Origin: JAHZMA01 sp965205905
Lineage (GTDB): Bacteria > Pseudomonadota > Alphaproteobacteria > JABAAW01 > JAHZMA01
Assembly: GCA_965205905.1 (NCBI GenBank)
Contig: CBDBHZ010000011.1
Coordinates: 372,001 to 436,000, forward strand
Direction of reading: 5' to 3'
Length of the DNA stretch: 64,000 bases
The notes beneath the pieces are model-generated. The model did not search any database and had not been told where the DNA came from. It saw only the letters and a list, made by a program, of their open reading frames with translations. The position numbers and the translations under genes are program-made. Within the stretch, counting starts at the first letter, position 1. Each line of letters opens with the position of its first letter. Of the stretch, positions 6,907 to 14,930 are shown piece by piece.

Positions 6907-7650
6907 TTAAAAGTAACGCACAAAGCTGATATTAATATCTGATGGGCTATCAATATCTTTCACCTGAATCACGCTATAATCGGCAATTGCTGATAGAATT
7001 AATGTTTGACTATAAGAGATTGCCAATCCGTTTTTATAAGAGAATCTAAACAAATAACCCGCACTTAATTCTAACCCCGTTACATTAACAGTCAAAACAT
7101 CAGCAGTCTCATCGGTGAATGCGCCGCACCCAAAACTACCAGTATAATTATATTGAAGTTTATAATGGTAAGTCAATTTTCTGTAAGTAAGCCCAAATAT
7201 TGGCGTGTGTTGTTTTGCGACTATTTTACGTCCATAAGTGATACCAGTAGAAAGTTCTGTTATTTCAGTTTCACCTTTTGTGGATAGATAAGTATCGTTG
7301 GTATCAGATTCGCAAAATCCATTGCTATTTATTTTGAATTTCTTGGTTTTGGCACTATCTGCGGTGCCAAATGCTGCGTTTGCATTCCAAGAGAATTTAT
7401 CATTAATTCTTTTACCACTAGAAAAAGCAAGCAGAAGAGCAGAATCACCATATAGAGCGCCAACAGAATCATTTCCATATTCAAGGTTATGTTGTGATAT
7501 ATCAAAGCTCCAAAACGCGCTTTTCTCTTTTGGGTCTTCCTCGTTTGTTGCATCTTGCCCCAAATCTTTTATGGCATCTTGGGCGTTAGCAACAAATAAT
7601 GGTAATGTAAGTGCCAATATGCCAAAAATAAATTTTATATATTTGATAAT
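6907..7650 (-). CDS. Outer-membrane beta-barrel-like protein, paralogue 2, start codon ATT
   Basis: The product (247 residues if begun at 7650) is a paralogue of the next gene: a signal peptide ending ANA-QD, matching strand pattern (DISQHNLEYGNDSVGALYGD against the sister's YENESIGRLYGK) and a terminal VRYF. Where the sister has ATG-ATA-AAA-TAT this gene has ATT-ATC-AAA-TAT at 7650, so the start codon appears changed to ATT, eight bases after an AAGGAA ribosome site. The only conventional alternative in frame is TTG at 7617, which would cut off most of the charged and hydrophobic signal. It either uses ATT, is poorly expressed, or has lost export. Confidence 0.62.
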   Translation of the reverse strand: MIKYIKFIFGILALTLPLFVANAQDAIKDLGQDATNEEDPKEKSAFWSFDISQHNLEYGNDSVGALYGDSALLLAFSSGKRINDKFSWNANAAFGTADSAKTKKFKINSNGFCESDTNDTYLSTKGETEITELSTGITYGRKIVAKQHTPIFGLTYRKLTYHYKLQYNYTGSFGCGAFTDETADVLTVNVTGLELSAGYLFRFSYKNGLAISYSQTLILSAIADYSVIQVKDIDSPSDINISFVRYF

Positions 7651-7711
7651 ATCATTTTCCTTAATATATTAGCCAAGATGCACATTATGGGTGCATTATA
7701 TAAGTGATAAT

Positions 7712-9007
7712 TTAGTCTTTACCACTCGCCGATTTTTTACTCGGCTTTCGCTTTACCGTCTCTTTGGCTTTTGTCTGTTTGGCATAGACTTTAATCGGGT
7801 CAGATTTTTTCTCAATCACATCGCGGTTAATCACCACCTCTTTGATATTATTATCGGTCGGCACTTCATACATAATATCAAGCAGAGCATCTTCTAATAT
7901 CGAACGCAAACCGCGTGCACCAATTTTACGATTCTCAGCCTCTTGGGCAATGGCGTGATAGCCATCATCAGTGAAATTCAGGGTAACATCATCCATCTCG
8001 AATAATTGCTGATATTGCTTTACCAGTGCATTTTTTGGCTGCGTTAAGATTTGAATGAACGCCTCTTTATCCAAATCTTCCAATGTTGCAACCACTGGCA
8101 ATCTGCCGGTAAATTCAGGAATCAACCCGTATTTAATCAAATCTGCGGTTTCTACATCGGCAAAAACTTCGCCTAATTTACGCTCATCATTTTCGCGAAT
8201 TTTAGAACCAAAGCCGATAGATGATTTATTACTGCGCTGATTGATGATTTTTTCTAAACCCGAAAAAGCACCACCGCAAATGAATAAAATATTGCTGGTA
8301 TCAACTTGCAAAAATTCCTGTTGCGGATGTTTGCGCCCGCCTTGCGGAGGAATCGATGCAACCGTGCCTTCCATGATTTTCAGCAAAGCCTGTTGCACCC
8401 CCTCGCCCGAAACATCGCGGGTGATGGAAGGATTTTCTGCCTTACGGCTGATTTTATCAATCTCGTCAATATAGATAATGCCTTGCTGGGCGCGCTCAAC
8501 ATTATAATCTGAGGCTTGCAATAATTTTAAGATGATATTTTCAACATCTTCGCCGACATAACCCGCTTCGGTGAGGGTGGTGGCATCGGCAATGGTGAAT
8601 GGCACATTTAAGATACGCGCCAATGTTTGCGCCAATAAAGTTTTACCCGAACCTGTAGGGCCAATCAGTAGAATATTTGATTTTGCCAATTCCACAGTTT
8701 GCTTGCTACCCTCGTTGTAGCGCAATCTTTTATAGTGATTATACACCGCGACTGATAGAATTTTCTTGGCATATTTCTGCCCAATCACATAATCATTCAG
8801 GGTTTCAGAAATAATTTTTGGGGTAGGAATTGATTTATCTTCGTAATCACTGTCATGGTGTTGCAAATCATCATGGATAATATCTTTGCATAATTCCACA
8901 CATTCATCGCAAATAAATACGTTTGGGCCAGCGATTAATTTCTTAACATCGCCTTGTCCTTTTCCGCAAAAAGAACAGTTTAATTTCTTTTTATCATCAT
9001 TGCTCAT
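7712..9007 (-). CDS. clpX: ClpX, ATPase subunit of Clp protease
   Basis: ClpX unfolds tagged proteins and feeds them to ClpP. The 431-residue product has the N-terminal zinc domain (CSFCGKGQ ... FICDECVELC, residues about 11-40), Walker A GPTGSGKT (about 115-122), the pore loop GYVGEDVE, Walker B IIYIDEIDKI, sensor regions and the IGF loop (SIGFGSK, about 266-272) that docks on ClpP. The C terminus carries a Lys-rich extension (after KVYAKQTKAK) longer than in many homologues. It follows clpP by 33 bases on the same strand and is the last gene of tig-clpP-clpX. Confidence 0.97.
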   Translation of the reverse strand: MSNDDKKKLNCSFCGKGQGDVKKLIAGPNVFICDECVELCKDIIHDDLQHHDSDYEDKSIPTPKIISETLNDYVIGQKYAKKILSVAVYNHYKRLRYNEGSKQTVELAKSNILLIGPTGSGKTLLAQTLARILNVPFTIADATTLTEAGYVGEDVENIILKLLQASDYNVERAQQGIIYIDEIDKISRKAENPSITRDVSGEGVQQALLKIMEGTVASIPPQGGRKHPQQEFLQVDTSNILFICGGAFSGLEKIINQRSNKSSIGFGSKIRENDERKLGEVFADVETADLIKYGLIPEFTGRLPVVATLEDLDKEAFIQILTQPKNALVKQYQQLFEMDDVTLNFTDDGYHAIAQEAENRKIGARGLRSILEDALLDIMYEVPTDNNIKEVVINRDVIEKKSDPIKVYAKQTKAKETVKRKPSKKSASGKD

Positions 9008-9040
9008 TATGATTCCATTCTTACCAATTATGCGCCATTA

Positions 9041-9664
9041 TCATTCGTCGGCATCATTTTCGGGGCGTTGTTGCATCACCTCATCAATCAAACCGAAACT
9101 TTTAGCCTCATCGGCAGACATAAAATTATCGCGCTCCATTGCTTTTTCAATCACCGCTAATTTCTGCCCTGTGCAGTCAGCGAAAATCTTGTTGAGTCTC
9201 TCGCGGATACGCAAAATTTCTTTTGCTTGAATTTCAATATCGGTGGCTTGCCCTTGCGCGCCGCCCGAAGGTTGATGAATCATGATACGGCTATTGGGCA
9301 ATGCGAAACGTTTGCCTTTCGCGCCAGCAGTCATCAATAACGCGCCCATTGATGCGGCTTGCCCAAAACATAAGGTAGCAACATCAGGGCGGATATAATT
9401 CATGGTATCAAAAATTGACATGCCCGATGTAACAACCCCGCCCGGTGAATTGATGTAAAACCAAATATCTTTTTTCGGATTATCGGCTTCCAAAAATAGC
9501 ATCTGCGCGCATACCAAAGATGCGGTATAATCATCAACCGCGCCTGTTAAGAAAATGATGCGTTCTTTTAGTAGCCGTGAGTAAATATCAAAAGCGCGCT
9601 CGCCGCGATTGGTTTGTTCCACCACCATCGGCACTAAATTCATCATTTCTTGTTGGTCGCTCAT
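9041..9664 (-). CDS. clpP: ClpP, serine protease subunit
   Basis: This self-compartmentalised serine protease forms tetradecamers that degrade substrates delivered by ClpX. The 207-residue product has the catalytic Ser in GQAASMGALLM (about residue 98-108), the catalytic His in RIMIHQPSGG (about 120-130) and the Asp in the following helical region, with the family-typical VPMVVEQTNRGERAFDIYSRLL at the N terminus. The start is two bases after the trigger-factor stop, so translation is probably coupled. The order tig-clpP-clpX is standard. Confidence 0.97.
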   Translation of the reverse strand: MSDQQEMMNLVPMVVEQTNRGERAFDIYSRLLKERIIFLTGAVDDYTASLVCAQMLFLEADNPKKDIWFYINSPGGVVTSGMSIFDTMNYIRPDVATLCFGQAASMGALLMTAGAKGKRFALPNSRIMIHQPSGGAQGQATDIEIQAKEILRIRERLNKIFADCTGQKLAVIEKAMERDNFMSADEAKSFGLIDEVMQQRPENDADE

Positions 9665-9666
9665 GA

Positions 9667-11109
9667 TTATTTATCCTTATCTTTTTTTGACTTTTTGCCA
9701 TTTTCGTCTTTGGCTTTTTCTGTGGGTTTTTTTGCTGATTTTTTATCAGACTTTTTTTCACCAGATTTCTTGCGTCCATCAGGACGGCTTTCTTCCTCTA
9801 ATTCGACTAATTCTTCAGGCGTTACCTCGCGTGTGGTGCTGGTGATTTTATCCAACATATCATTCACCGCTTTATCTTCCAGAATCGGTGATGCCAGATT
9901 GGCGCGTAGATGCGGATTCTTTTGATAATATTCTGTGATTTCTTTAGCTTGCTCGGGGTGGCGCATCGCCTCCATTCGAATCAGCTGTTCAATTTCTTGG
10001 TCGGTCGCCTCAATATTATGGGTTTGGCAATATTTATCAATAAAAAATGCCATTCTTAAGCGACGTTCAGCAATCAGACGATATTCTGTTTTCAACTCAT
10101 CTTCTGATTTTTCAAGGTCTTCTGCGCCAAGCTGCCCAAGTTGCCGAATCTGGTCAATCTGCTGCCAAATCGATTCGAATTCTTTTTCTATTAAATTTTC
10201 AGGCAATTCAAATTGATATAATGTTTCAACCGCATCAAAAATCTGCCGTTTAATCACACGGCTGATACTACCTTGATGGCGGTCGATAATGCTATCTTTC
10301 AGGGCTTGTTTTAATTCAGCCACATCTTTTTTGCCATATTGTTGCGCCAACGCATCATCGATGTCGGCAGCTTTGGGTTCGCTAATTTCATGCAACGTAA
10401 TATCAAATTCAGTATTGGCACCCGCTAATTGTTCGGCTTGATAATTTTCGGGGAAGGTTACTTTAATGCGAAAATCGTCCCCTGCTTTTTTGCCGATAAT
10501 TTGCTCTTCAAAGCCCGGTATCATACTGCCTGCGCCCAATTTTAGGTTAAAGCCTTTTGCTTCACCGCCTTCAAATGGCACAGTATCTTTGAAACCTTTA
10601 AAATCGATGGTAACTTCATCGCCATCTTTACAGGCGCGCTTTTCAGTGATAGGCGTGCTGCCACCTGCTTCTTGCGCCAGTGATTTTAACCCCACCTCAA
10701 CTTCTTTATCTTCAACTTTGACGGTGACTTTTTCAATGCTGATTTTTGTTAAATCGCCTAATTCAAAATCTGGTTTTAGGTCGATAATCACTGTAAATTC
10801 CATATCATCATTATCGTCAAATTTTTCTAGCTTCATTTGCGGTTGGGTTGCCTGTTTTAAATCAAAATCTTCAATGATTTTTTTGGAGGCAACATCAGCA
10901 AATGATTGCAATACATCGCCTAAAACCTCGCGACGATAGCGTTGACGCAAAACACTTAACGGCACTTTGCCTGCCCTGAAGCCCGGCACTTTAAGGTTTT
11001 CACCAACTTCTTGTAATTTTTTATCAATATCTTTATTGATATCGTCCGCTGGCACAATAACTTTGTAATGGCGGGTTAATTTTTCTTTTTTGGTTTCAGT
11101 GATTTGCAT
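9667..11109 (-). CDS. tig: Trigger factor, ribosome-bound chaperone and prolyl isomerase
   Basis: Trigger factor binds the ribosomal exit tunnel and shields nascent chains. The 480-residue product has the ribosome-binding signature GFRAGKVPLSVLRQRYR (about residues 43-60), a PPIase domain (about 150-235, with EVTIDFKGF and FEEQIIGKKAGD) and the helical C-terminal domain. ATG at 11109 (MQITETKKEK) was preferred over the upstream frame start at 11133 because homologues begin with MQV/MQI-T-E. The final 45 residues form an unusual, highly charged Lys-rich tail (RKKSGEKKSDKK and on), longer than normal. It lies directly downstream of tRNA-Leu on the same strand and heads tig-clpP-clpX. Confidence 0.96.
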   Translation of the reverse strand: MQITETKKEKLTRHYKVIVPADDINKDIDKKLQEVGENLKVPGFRAGKVPLSVLRQRYRREVLGDVLQSFADVASKKIIEDFDLKQATQPQMKLEKFDDNDDMEFTVIIDLKPDFELGDLTKISIEKVTVKVEDKEVEVGLKSLAQEAGGSTPITEKRACKDGDEVTIDFKGFKDTVPFEGGEAKGFNLKLGAGSMIPGFEEQIIGKKAGDDFRIKVTFPENYQAEQLAGANTEFDITLHEISEPKAADIDDALAQQYGKKDVAELKQALKDSIIDRHQGSISRVIKRQIFDAVETLYQFELPENLIEKEFESIWQQIDQIRQLGQLGAEDLEKSEDELKTEYRLIAERRLRMAFFIDKYCQTHNIEATDQEIEQLIRMEAMRHPEQAKEITEYYQKNPHLRANLASPILEDKAVNDMLDKITSTTREVTPEELVELEEESRPDGRKKSGEKKSDKKSAKKPTEKAKDENGKKSKKDKDK

Positions 11110-11166
11110 GGGTTTTTTATCCTTGATTAACATATATGCAGTTTTGTAGCGTTTTGCATATTAATA

Positions 11167-11251
11167 TGGTGCGGGTGGAGGGACTTGAACCCCCACGGGT
11201 TACCCCACTGGTACCTAAAACCAGCGCGTCTACCAATTTCGCCACACCCGC
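11167..11251 (-). tRNA. tRNA-Leu (anticodon TAG)
   Basis: The minus strand folds into a full type II cloverleaf: acceptor GCGGGTG with CACCCGC, D arm, anticodon stem CTGGT/ACCAG around loop TTTAGGT (anticodon TAG, reading CUA/CUN), a variable arm of the long leucine type, TTCAAGTCC in the T arm, discriminator A and an encoded CCA at 11169-11167. It is 85 bases long. It is transcribed towards tig, whose start is 57 bases downstream, so it may share that transcript. Confidence 0.97.
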
Positions 11252-11334
11252 TTTTATTTTGATGATAATAACAGTCATTCAATATAGTCTCTTATATAAA
11301 GGGAAAATGATTAATTTTCAAAATCTTTTTTTAA

Positions 11335-11739
11335 TCATTTATGATTAATACCCGATTTTATCATTAATTTTTGTGTTTTTGCGTTGCCCATACCATTATT
11401 ATGCCTATTACTATGCCCCTTTTGCTGAAACATATTGATGAAAGCTGGCAATGATAACATTTTAGAACCATCATAATTTTTACTGGTGGTGAATGCAGCA
11501 CGGCTATGAGCATCATAACGGATATGCGGAATACCGAAACTATCGGTAGATAGGCCTGTAATATTCACATATTCCACCGCCTTATCGCCTCTGGTGCGGT
11601 TAAAAGTTGAGCCAATGCGGATATAATCAAAAATTTTGAGCCCATTTTTGCGCTGGCGTTTGATGATAATGCTTGGCCGTCTTTTGTTAAGGTCAAGATA
11701 TTTGGCTTTTGATGTGCCTGATAATGAAAGATAGGGCAT
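11335..11739 (-). CDS. Small conserved hypothetical protein
   Basis: The 134-residue basic product has no signal or membrane segment. The first 80 residues (PYLSLSGTSKAKYLDL, then DYIRIGSTFNRTRGDKAVEY and FGIPHIRYDAH) look like a compact beta-rich conserved domain that I have the impression of seeing in other Alphaproteobacteria as a short hypothetical protein; the tail is Asn/Gly/Lys-rich. Codon use is like the neighbours. ATG at 11739 is used; the region just upstream also holds the divergent fdxA promoter. Function is unknown. Confidence 0.6.
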   Translation of the reverse strand: MPYLSLSGTSKAKYLDLNKRRPSIIIKRQRKNGLKIFDYIRIGSTFNRTRGDKAVEYVNITGLSTDSFGIPHIRYDAHSRAAFTTSKNYDGSKMLSLPAFINMFQQKGHSNRHNNGMGNAKTQKLMIKSGINHK

Positions 11740-11794
11740 AATAATTTTATCGCTGATATGAAAATAATGTTATATATTAATGTTAATAAAGCAC

Positions 11795-11823
11795 TTGCAA
11801 GCATTATGCCATCAGCGTAAAAT
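11795..11823 (+). promoter_or_regulatory. Sigma-70-type promoter for fdxA
   Basis: TTGCAA (11795-11800) and TAAAAT (11818-11823) are separated by 17 bases, 50 bases ahead of the fdxA ATG. The gap between the divergent gene at 11739 and fdxA also contains a CGCTGAT/ATCAGCG inverted repeat (about 11752 and 11811) that overlaps this promoter and could be an operator. Confidence 0.5.
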
Positions 11824-11873
11824 ATCTTTTTAAAATATTATGGGCTTATTGTTGATAAAAAGGATAATAAATC

Positions 11874-12209
11874 ATGACTTATGTGGTAACGGATAAATGT
11901 ATTAATTGTAAACATCAAGATTGTGTTGAGGTTTGCCCCGTAGATTGCTTTTATGAGGGCGAGAATATGTTGGTAATTCACCCTGATGAATGTATTGATT
12001 GCGGCGTGTGCGAACCTGAATGCCCCGTCGATGCCATTCTTGCTGATACCGATAATCAAGCCAATGAATGGATTGATTTTAACCGTCAATATGCTGAAAA
12101 TTGGCCCAATATCACGCGTATCGGCACAGTGCCAGCCGATGCTGAAGAATGGAAGAATAAGCCGAATAAGATGGAATTCTTTAGCGAAAAACCGGGTAAG
12201 GGTGATTAG
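11874..12209 (+). CDS. fdxA: Ferredoxin FdxA, 7Fe type
   Basis: This small electron-transfer protein carries one [3Fe-4S] and one [4Fe-4S] cluster. The 111-residue product shows CINCKHQDCVEVCPVDCF (residues about 9-24) and CIDCGVCEPECPVDAI (about 40-55), the cysteine spacing of the FdxA family, followed by a typical C-terminal extension (EWIDFNRQYAENWPNI). ATG at 11874 follows an AAAAGGATAATAAATC leader that supplies the ribosome site. It stands alone, with a family A repeat immediately after its stop. Confidence 0.95.
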   Translation: MTYVVTDKCINCKHQDCVEVCPVDCFYEGENMLVIHPDECIDCGVCEPECPVDAILADTDNQANEWIDFNRQYAENWPNITRIGTVPADAEEWKNKPNKMEFFSEKPGKGD

Positions 12210-12211
12210 TA

Positions 12212-12310
12212 TCCGCTAGAATTTTAGCAAAGCTAAAATTCGCTGGCAAGGGGCTTTGGGGTCCCTTTGCGACCTTGATGACGCGAAGGAAGCCCCTTAA
12301 CCCCACCGCA
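12212..12310 (+). repeat. Two-hairpin intergenic repeat, family A copy 2
   Basis: Hairpin 1 pairs 12219-12227 (GAATTTTAG) with 12233-12241 (CTAAAATTC) around CAAAG and is preceded by CCGCTA. Hairpin 2 has the outer stem 12248-12254 (AAGGGGC) with 12292-12298 (GCCCCTT); between them the inner part carries an extra 11 bases (TTTGGGGTCCC) not found in other copies before TTGCGACCTTG. It ends in ACCCCACCGC. The element fills the gap between convergent fdxA and the kinase gene, a place where a bidirectional transcription end is expected. Confidence 0.78.
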
Positions 12311-12329
12311 TCATATTTATCCGCTAGAA

Positions 12330-13010
12330 TTACCTAACATTAAAATCATGCATGTCTGTATTTTCAAAAATAATATCGGGTTTTTTGCTATGTTCCAACA
12401 CATAATGTGTGTTCGGCATATCATTCTCATCAATTTTCACTTGCATTTCTTGTTGCGACAACCCATAGGAAACCCATCTTTGTATTGTTCGTTCGCGCAG
12501 CTGTGCCAGCGGCACATTTAGCTGAATCGATAGATTGAAAAACTGTTGCAATTCATGCCATAGCGGTTCTTTCAGCATCAGATAATTGCCCTCAACCAGT
12601 ATAATTTTATCATCGCCCATAATACAAGATGCACCCGCGCGCGCCACATCTAAATCGCGGTCAAACACAGGCACAAAAATTTCAGCCTCATCACCCTGCT
12701 TTATTCTTTGCAGACAATGTTTCAAGCCTGCTACATCAAAAGTGAATGGCGCACCTTTACGAATGCTTTGCCCACGCATCTCAAGAATGCGATTATCCAG
12801 ATGAAAACCATCCATCGCTAGCAACGCGGCTTGATGCTGATTCAAGTCATTAATGGCGTGATGTAATAAATTGGCAAAAGTTGATTTACCGGCAGCAGGT
12901 GCACCAAAAATCGCTACAATAAATTTTTTTCCTTGTTTTTGCTCTTGTGATTTTTCAGCCAGTGTCATTATTTGCGATGCAAGCTTGCTGATATTTGTAT
13001 GTTGCGACAT
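12330..13010 (-). CDS. frcK: P-loop kinase of the Frc sugar operon (PanK/uridine-kinase-like)
   Basis: The 226-residue product has Walker A GAPAAGKST (about residues 35-43), DGFHLDN (about 66-72), the RKGAPFTFD motif (about 82-90) and a late VEGNYLML stretch, as in fructose-associated nucleoside-triphosphate-dependent kinases near pantothenate and uridine kinases. In rhizobia the frcBCA fructose transporter operon contains such a kinase (FrcK), so phosphorylation of the imported sugar is inferred. It is the last gene of the minus-strand operon, 36 bases after frcA. Substrate is not shown by sequence. Confidence 0.78.
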   Translation of the reverse strand: MSQHTNISKLASQIMTLAEKSQEQKQGKKFIVAIFGAPAAGKSTFANLLHHAINDLNQHQAALLAMDGFHLDNRILEMRGQSIRKGAPFTFDVAGLKHCLQRIKQGDEAEIFVPVFDRDLDVARAGASCIMGDDKIILVEGNYLMLKEPLWHELQQFFNLSIQLNVPLAQLRERTIQRWVSYGLSQQEMQVKIDENDMPNTHYVLEHSKKPDIIFENTDMHDFNVR

Positions 13011-13046
13011 TAATCTACTGCTTTGGCAATTATGATTGTTCGGTCA

Positions 13047-13862
13047 TTATGATTTTTCAGGGGGTGATTTTGCGCCCGTCATATAGGCGACCGCATCAGC
13101 CATATCGCATTTTTTTGGGTCAATCACGCATAGCCGTTTGCCAAGCCGATGGATATGCACCCTATCGGCCACTTCAAAAATATGTGGCATATTATGGGAA
13201 ATCAGCACGATTGGAATGCCACGTTTTTTAACATCTAGCATCAAATCTAAAACTTTTCGCGATTCCTTAACGCCTAATGCGGCAGTAGGCTCGTCCATAA
13301 TAATCACCCGCGAGCCAAATGCCGCCGCCCGCGATACTGCCACCGCTTGCCGCTGCCCACCCGAAAGAGTTTCAACCGCTTGGTCAATATTTTGAATGGT
13401 CATAATACCCAGATCGTTTAATTTTTCTTGGGCAATTGCCCTCATTTTCTTGCTATCAAGGGCTCGGAATATTTTACCCAAAAATCCTATTTTACGTATT
13501 TCGCGCCCCATAAAAATATTATCGGCAATGGAAAGTGCAGGCGACAAAGCTAAATTTTGAAAAACCGTCTCAATGCCTTGCGCGCGCGCCTGTAATGGAT
13601 TGCTAAACGAACATGTTTTGCCATCAAGAAAAATTTCGCCATCATCTACTTCCAACGCGCCTGCCAAAGCTTTCACCAAAGAAGATTTACCAGCACCATT
13701 ATCGCCAATAATTGCCAATATTTCATTAGGATAAAGGTCAAAATCAGCCCCATCAAGTGCAACCACATGCCCAAAACGCTTATAAAGCCCGCGCGCACTC
13801 AATACGGGTTGTAATTTTTGCTTATCCATCACATCATTCATGCTGAAACTTTTCTTATCCAT
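13047..13862 (-). CDS. frcA: Sugar ABC transporter ATP-binding protein (FrcA type)
   Basis: This single-domain ATPase energises sugar import. The 271-residue product has Walker A GDNGAGKSS (about residues 53-61), Q-loop, signature LSGGQRQAVAVSRA (about 165-178), Walker B VIIMDEPTAALG and an H-loop SHN. Short single-ATPase forms such as FrcA differ from the usual duplicated RbsA/XylG type. GTG/ATG choices exist; ATG at 13841 would overlap the frcC stop as ATGA and may be the true start. It is encoded between permease and kinase. Confidence 0.88.
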   Translation of the reverse strand: MDKKSFSMNDVMDKQKLQPVLSARGLYKRFGHVVALDGADFDLYPNEILAIIGDNGAGKSSLVKALAGALEVDDGEIFLDGKTCSFSNPLQARAQGIETVFQNLALSPALSIADNIFMGREIRKIGFLGKIFRALDSKKMRAIAQEKLNDLGIMTIQNIDQAVETLSGGQRQAVAVSRAAAFGSRVIIMDEPTAALGVKESRKVLDLMLDVKKRGIPIVLISHNMPHIFEVADRVHIHRLGKRLCVIDPKKCDMADAVAYMTGAKSPPEKS

Positions 13863-14818
13863 TGGTCAAGCGCAACCGCAATAATAATCAACCAACCAAT
13901 TGCAAACACTTGCCATAAAACATCAACCCCCGCAATCCGCAAGCCCGACTGAAACACCCCTACAATCAACGCGCCAAATAAAGCACCCATAATAGAGCCA
14001 CGCCCGCCAAAAAGTGATATACCACCAATAACAACCGCTGTGATAGATTGCAAATTGCCCTCATAAAAACTTTGTGGCGAAACAGCACCGATTCTGCCAA
14101 TCGATGCCCATGCGGCCACCGCACAAATAACACCTGCAAGCGCATAAACCGAGAGTAAAACATTTTTAACGCGGATACCCGCAAGCTGTGCAGCATCGGC
14201 ATCATCACCCACCGCATAGACATGCCGCCCCCATGCCGTTTTATTCAAAAGATACCAAAGAAACCCGTAAATAAAGAGTGTGAGAATCGACCCATAGGTG
14301 ATATTAGCGCCGTAAAAAGTGAAATTCTTACCAAAAAATTTGAGCGAAGGGGCCAGCGCATCAATATCCTGCCCTCTGATTGATTGCGCGCCTGAAACCC
14401 ATAATGCTAGCGCATAAAACACATTCCATGTGCCCAAAGTGGTAATGAAAGGCGGTAATTTAATTCTTGTTACCAAAAAACCATTAAGCGCACCCGCTAG
14501 CGCACCTGCCATTAATGATGCAGGAATTGCAATGATCGATGGTATGCCAAAACTCACTGCTAATGTGCCTGATAAAACTGCCATCAGTGCCATGATTGCC
14601 GCCACCGATAAATCAATGCCCGCCGTTATAATAATCAAGCTTTGTGCGGCTGCCAAAATACCAATGATAGAGACTTGTTGTAAAATAAGAGAAAGATTAA
14701 ACGCAGAAAAAAACCGCTCGCCTGCAACCAAACCAAATGCAGCCAGACTCATCAGCAACACTAAAAAAGGGGCAAGAGTAGAATAGTGATGAAAAAGACT
14801 TTGGATTTTATTTTGCAT
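13838..14818 (-). CDS. frcC: Sugar ABC transporter permease (FrcC type)
   Basis: The 326-residue polytopic membrane protein belongs to the ribose/xylose/fructose permease family: about nine hydrophobic segments, the conserved IITAGIDLSVAAIMALMAVL stretch (quoted in part, about residues 63-82), and the cytoplasmic coupling region AVGDDADAAQLAGIRV near residue 205-220. It partners FrcB in the periplasm and FrcA in the cytoplasm. Its 3' end overlaps the frcA reading frame. A strong hairpin lies between it and frcB upstream. Confidence 0.9.
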   Translation of the reverse strand: MQNKIQSLFHHYSTLAPFLVLLMSLAAFGLVAGERFFSAFNLSLILQQVSIIGILAAAQSLIIITAGIDLSVAAIMALMAVLSGTLAVSFGIPSIIAIPASLMAGALAGALNGFLVTRIKLPPFITTLGTWNVFYALALWVSGAQSIRGQDIDALAPSLKFFGKNFTFYGANITYGSILTLFIYGFLWYLLNKTAWGRHVYAVGDDADAAQLAGIRVKNVLLSVYALAGVICAVAAWASIGRIGAVSPQSFYEGNLQSITAVVIGGISLFGGRGSIMGALFGALIVGVFQSGLRIAGVDVLWQVFAIGWLIIIAVALDQWIRKVSA

Positions 14819-14870
14819 CTGTATGCTTCATCTTTGTTATAGTATTTTTGTTATGGTTTAGCATCAAACA

Positions 14871-14898
14871 ATGAGACAGGGCATATACCCTGCCTCAT
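14871..14898 (-). promoter_or_regulatory. Intercistronic hairpin between frcB and frcC
   Basis: Bases 14871-14881 pair with 14888-14898 to make an 11-step stem (ATGAGGCAGGG on the minus strand, one G-T wobble) around a six-base loop. It lies 33 bases after the frcB stop and has no clean U-tract after it on the minus strand. In binding-protein ABC operons such hairpins protect the upstream mRNA or cause partial termination, giving more binding protein than permease; that role is inferred here. Confidence 0.6.
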
Positions 14899-14930
14899 AT
14901 GATATTAATCCATTAATATTTGGGTAATGA

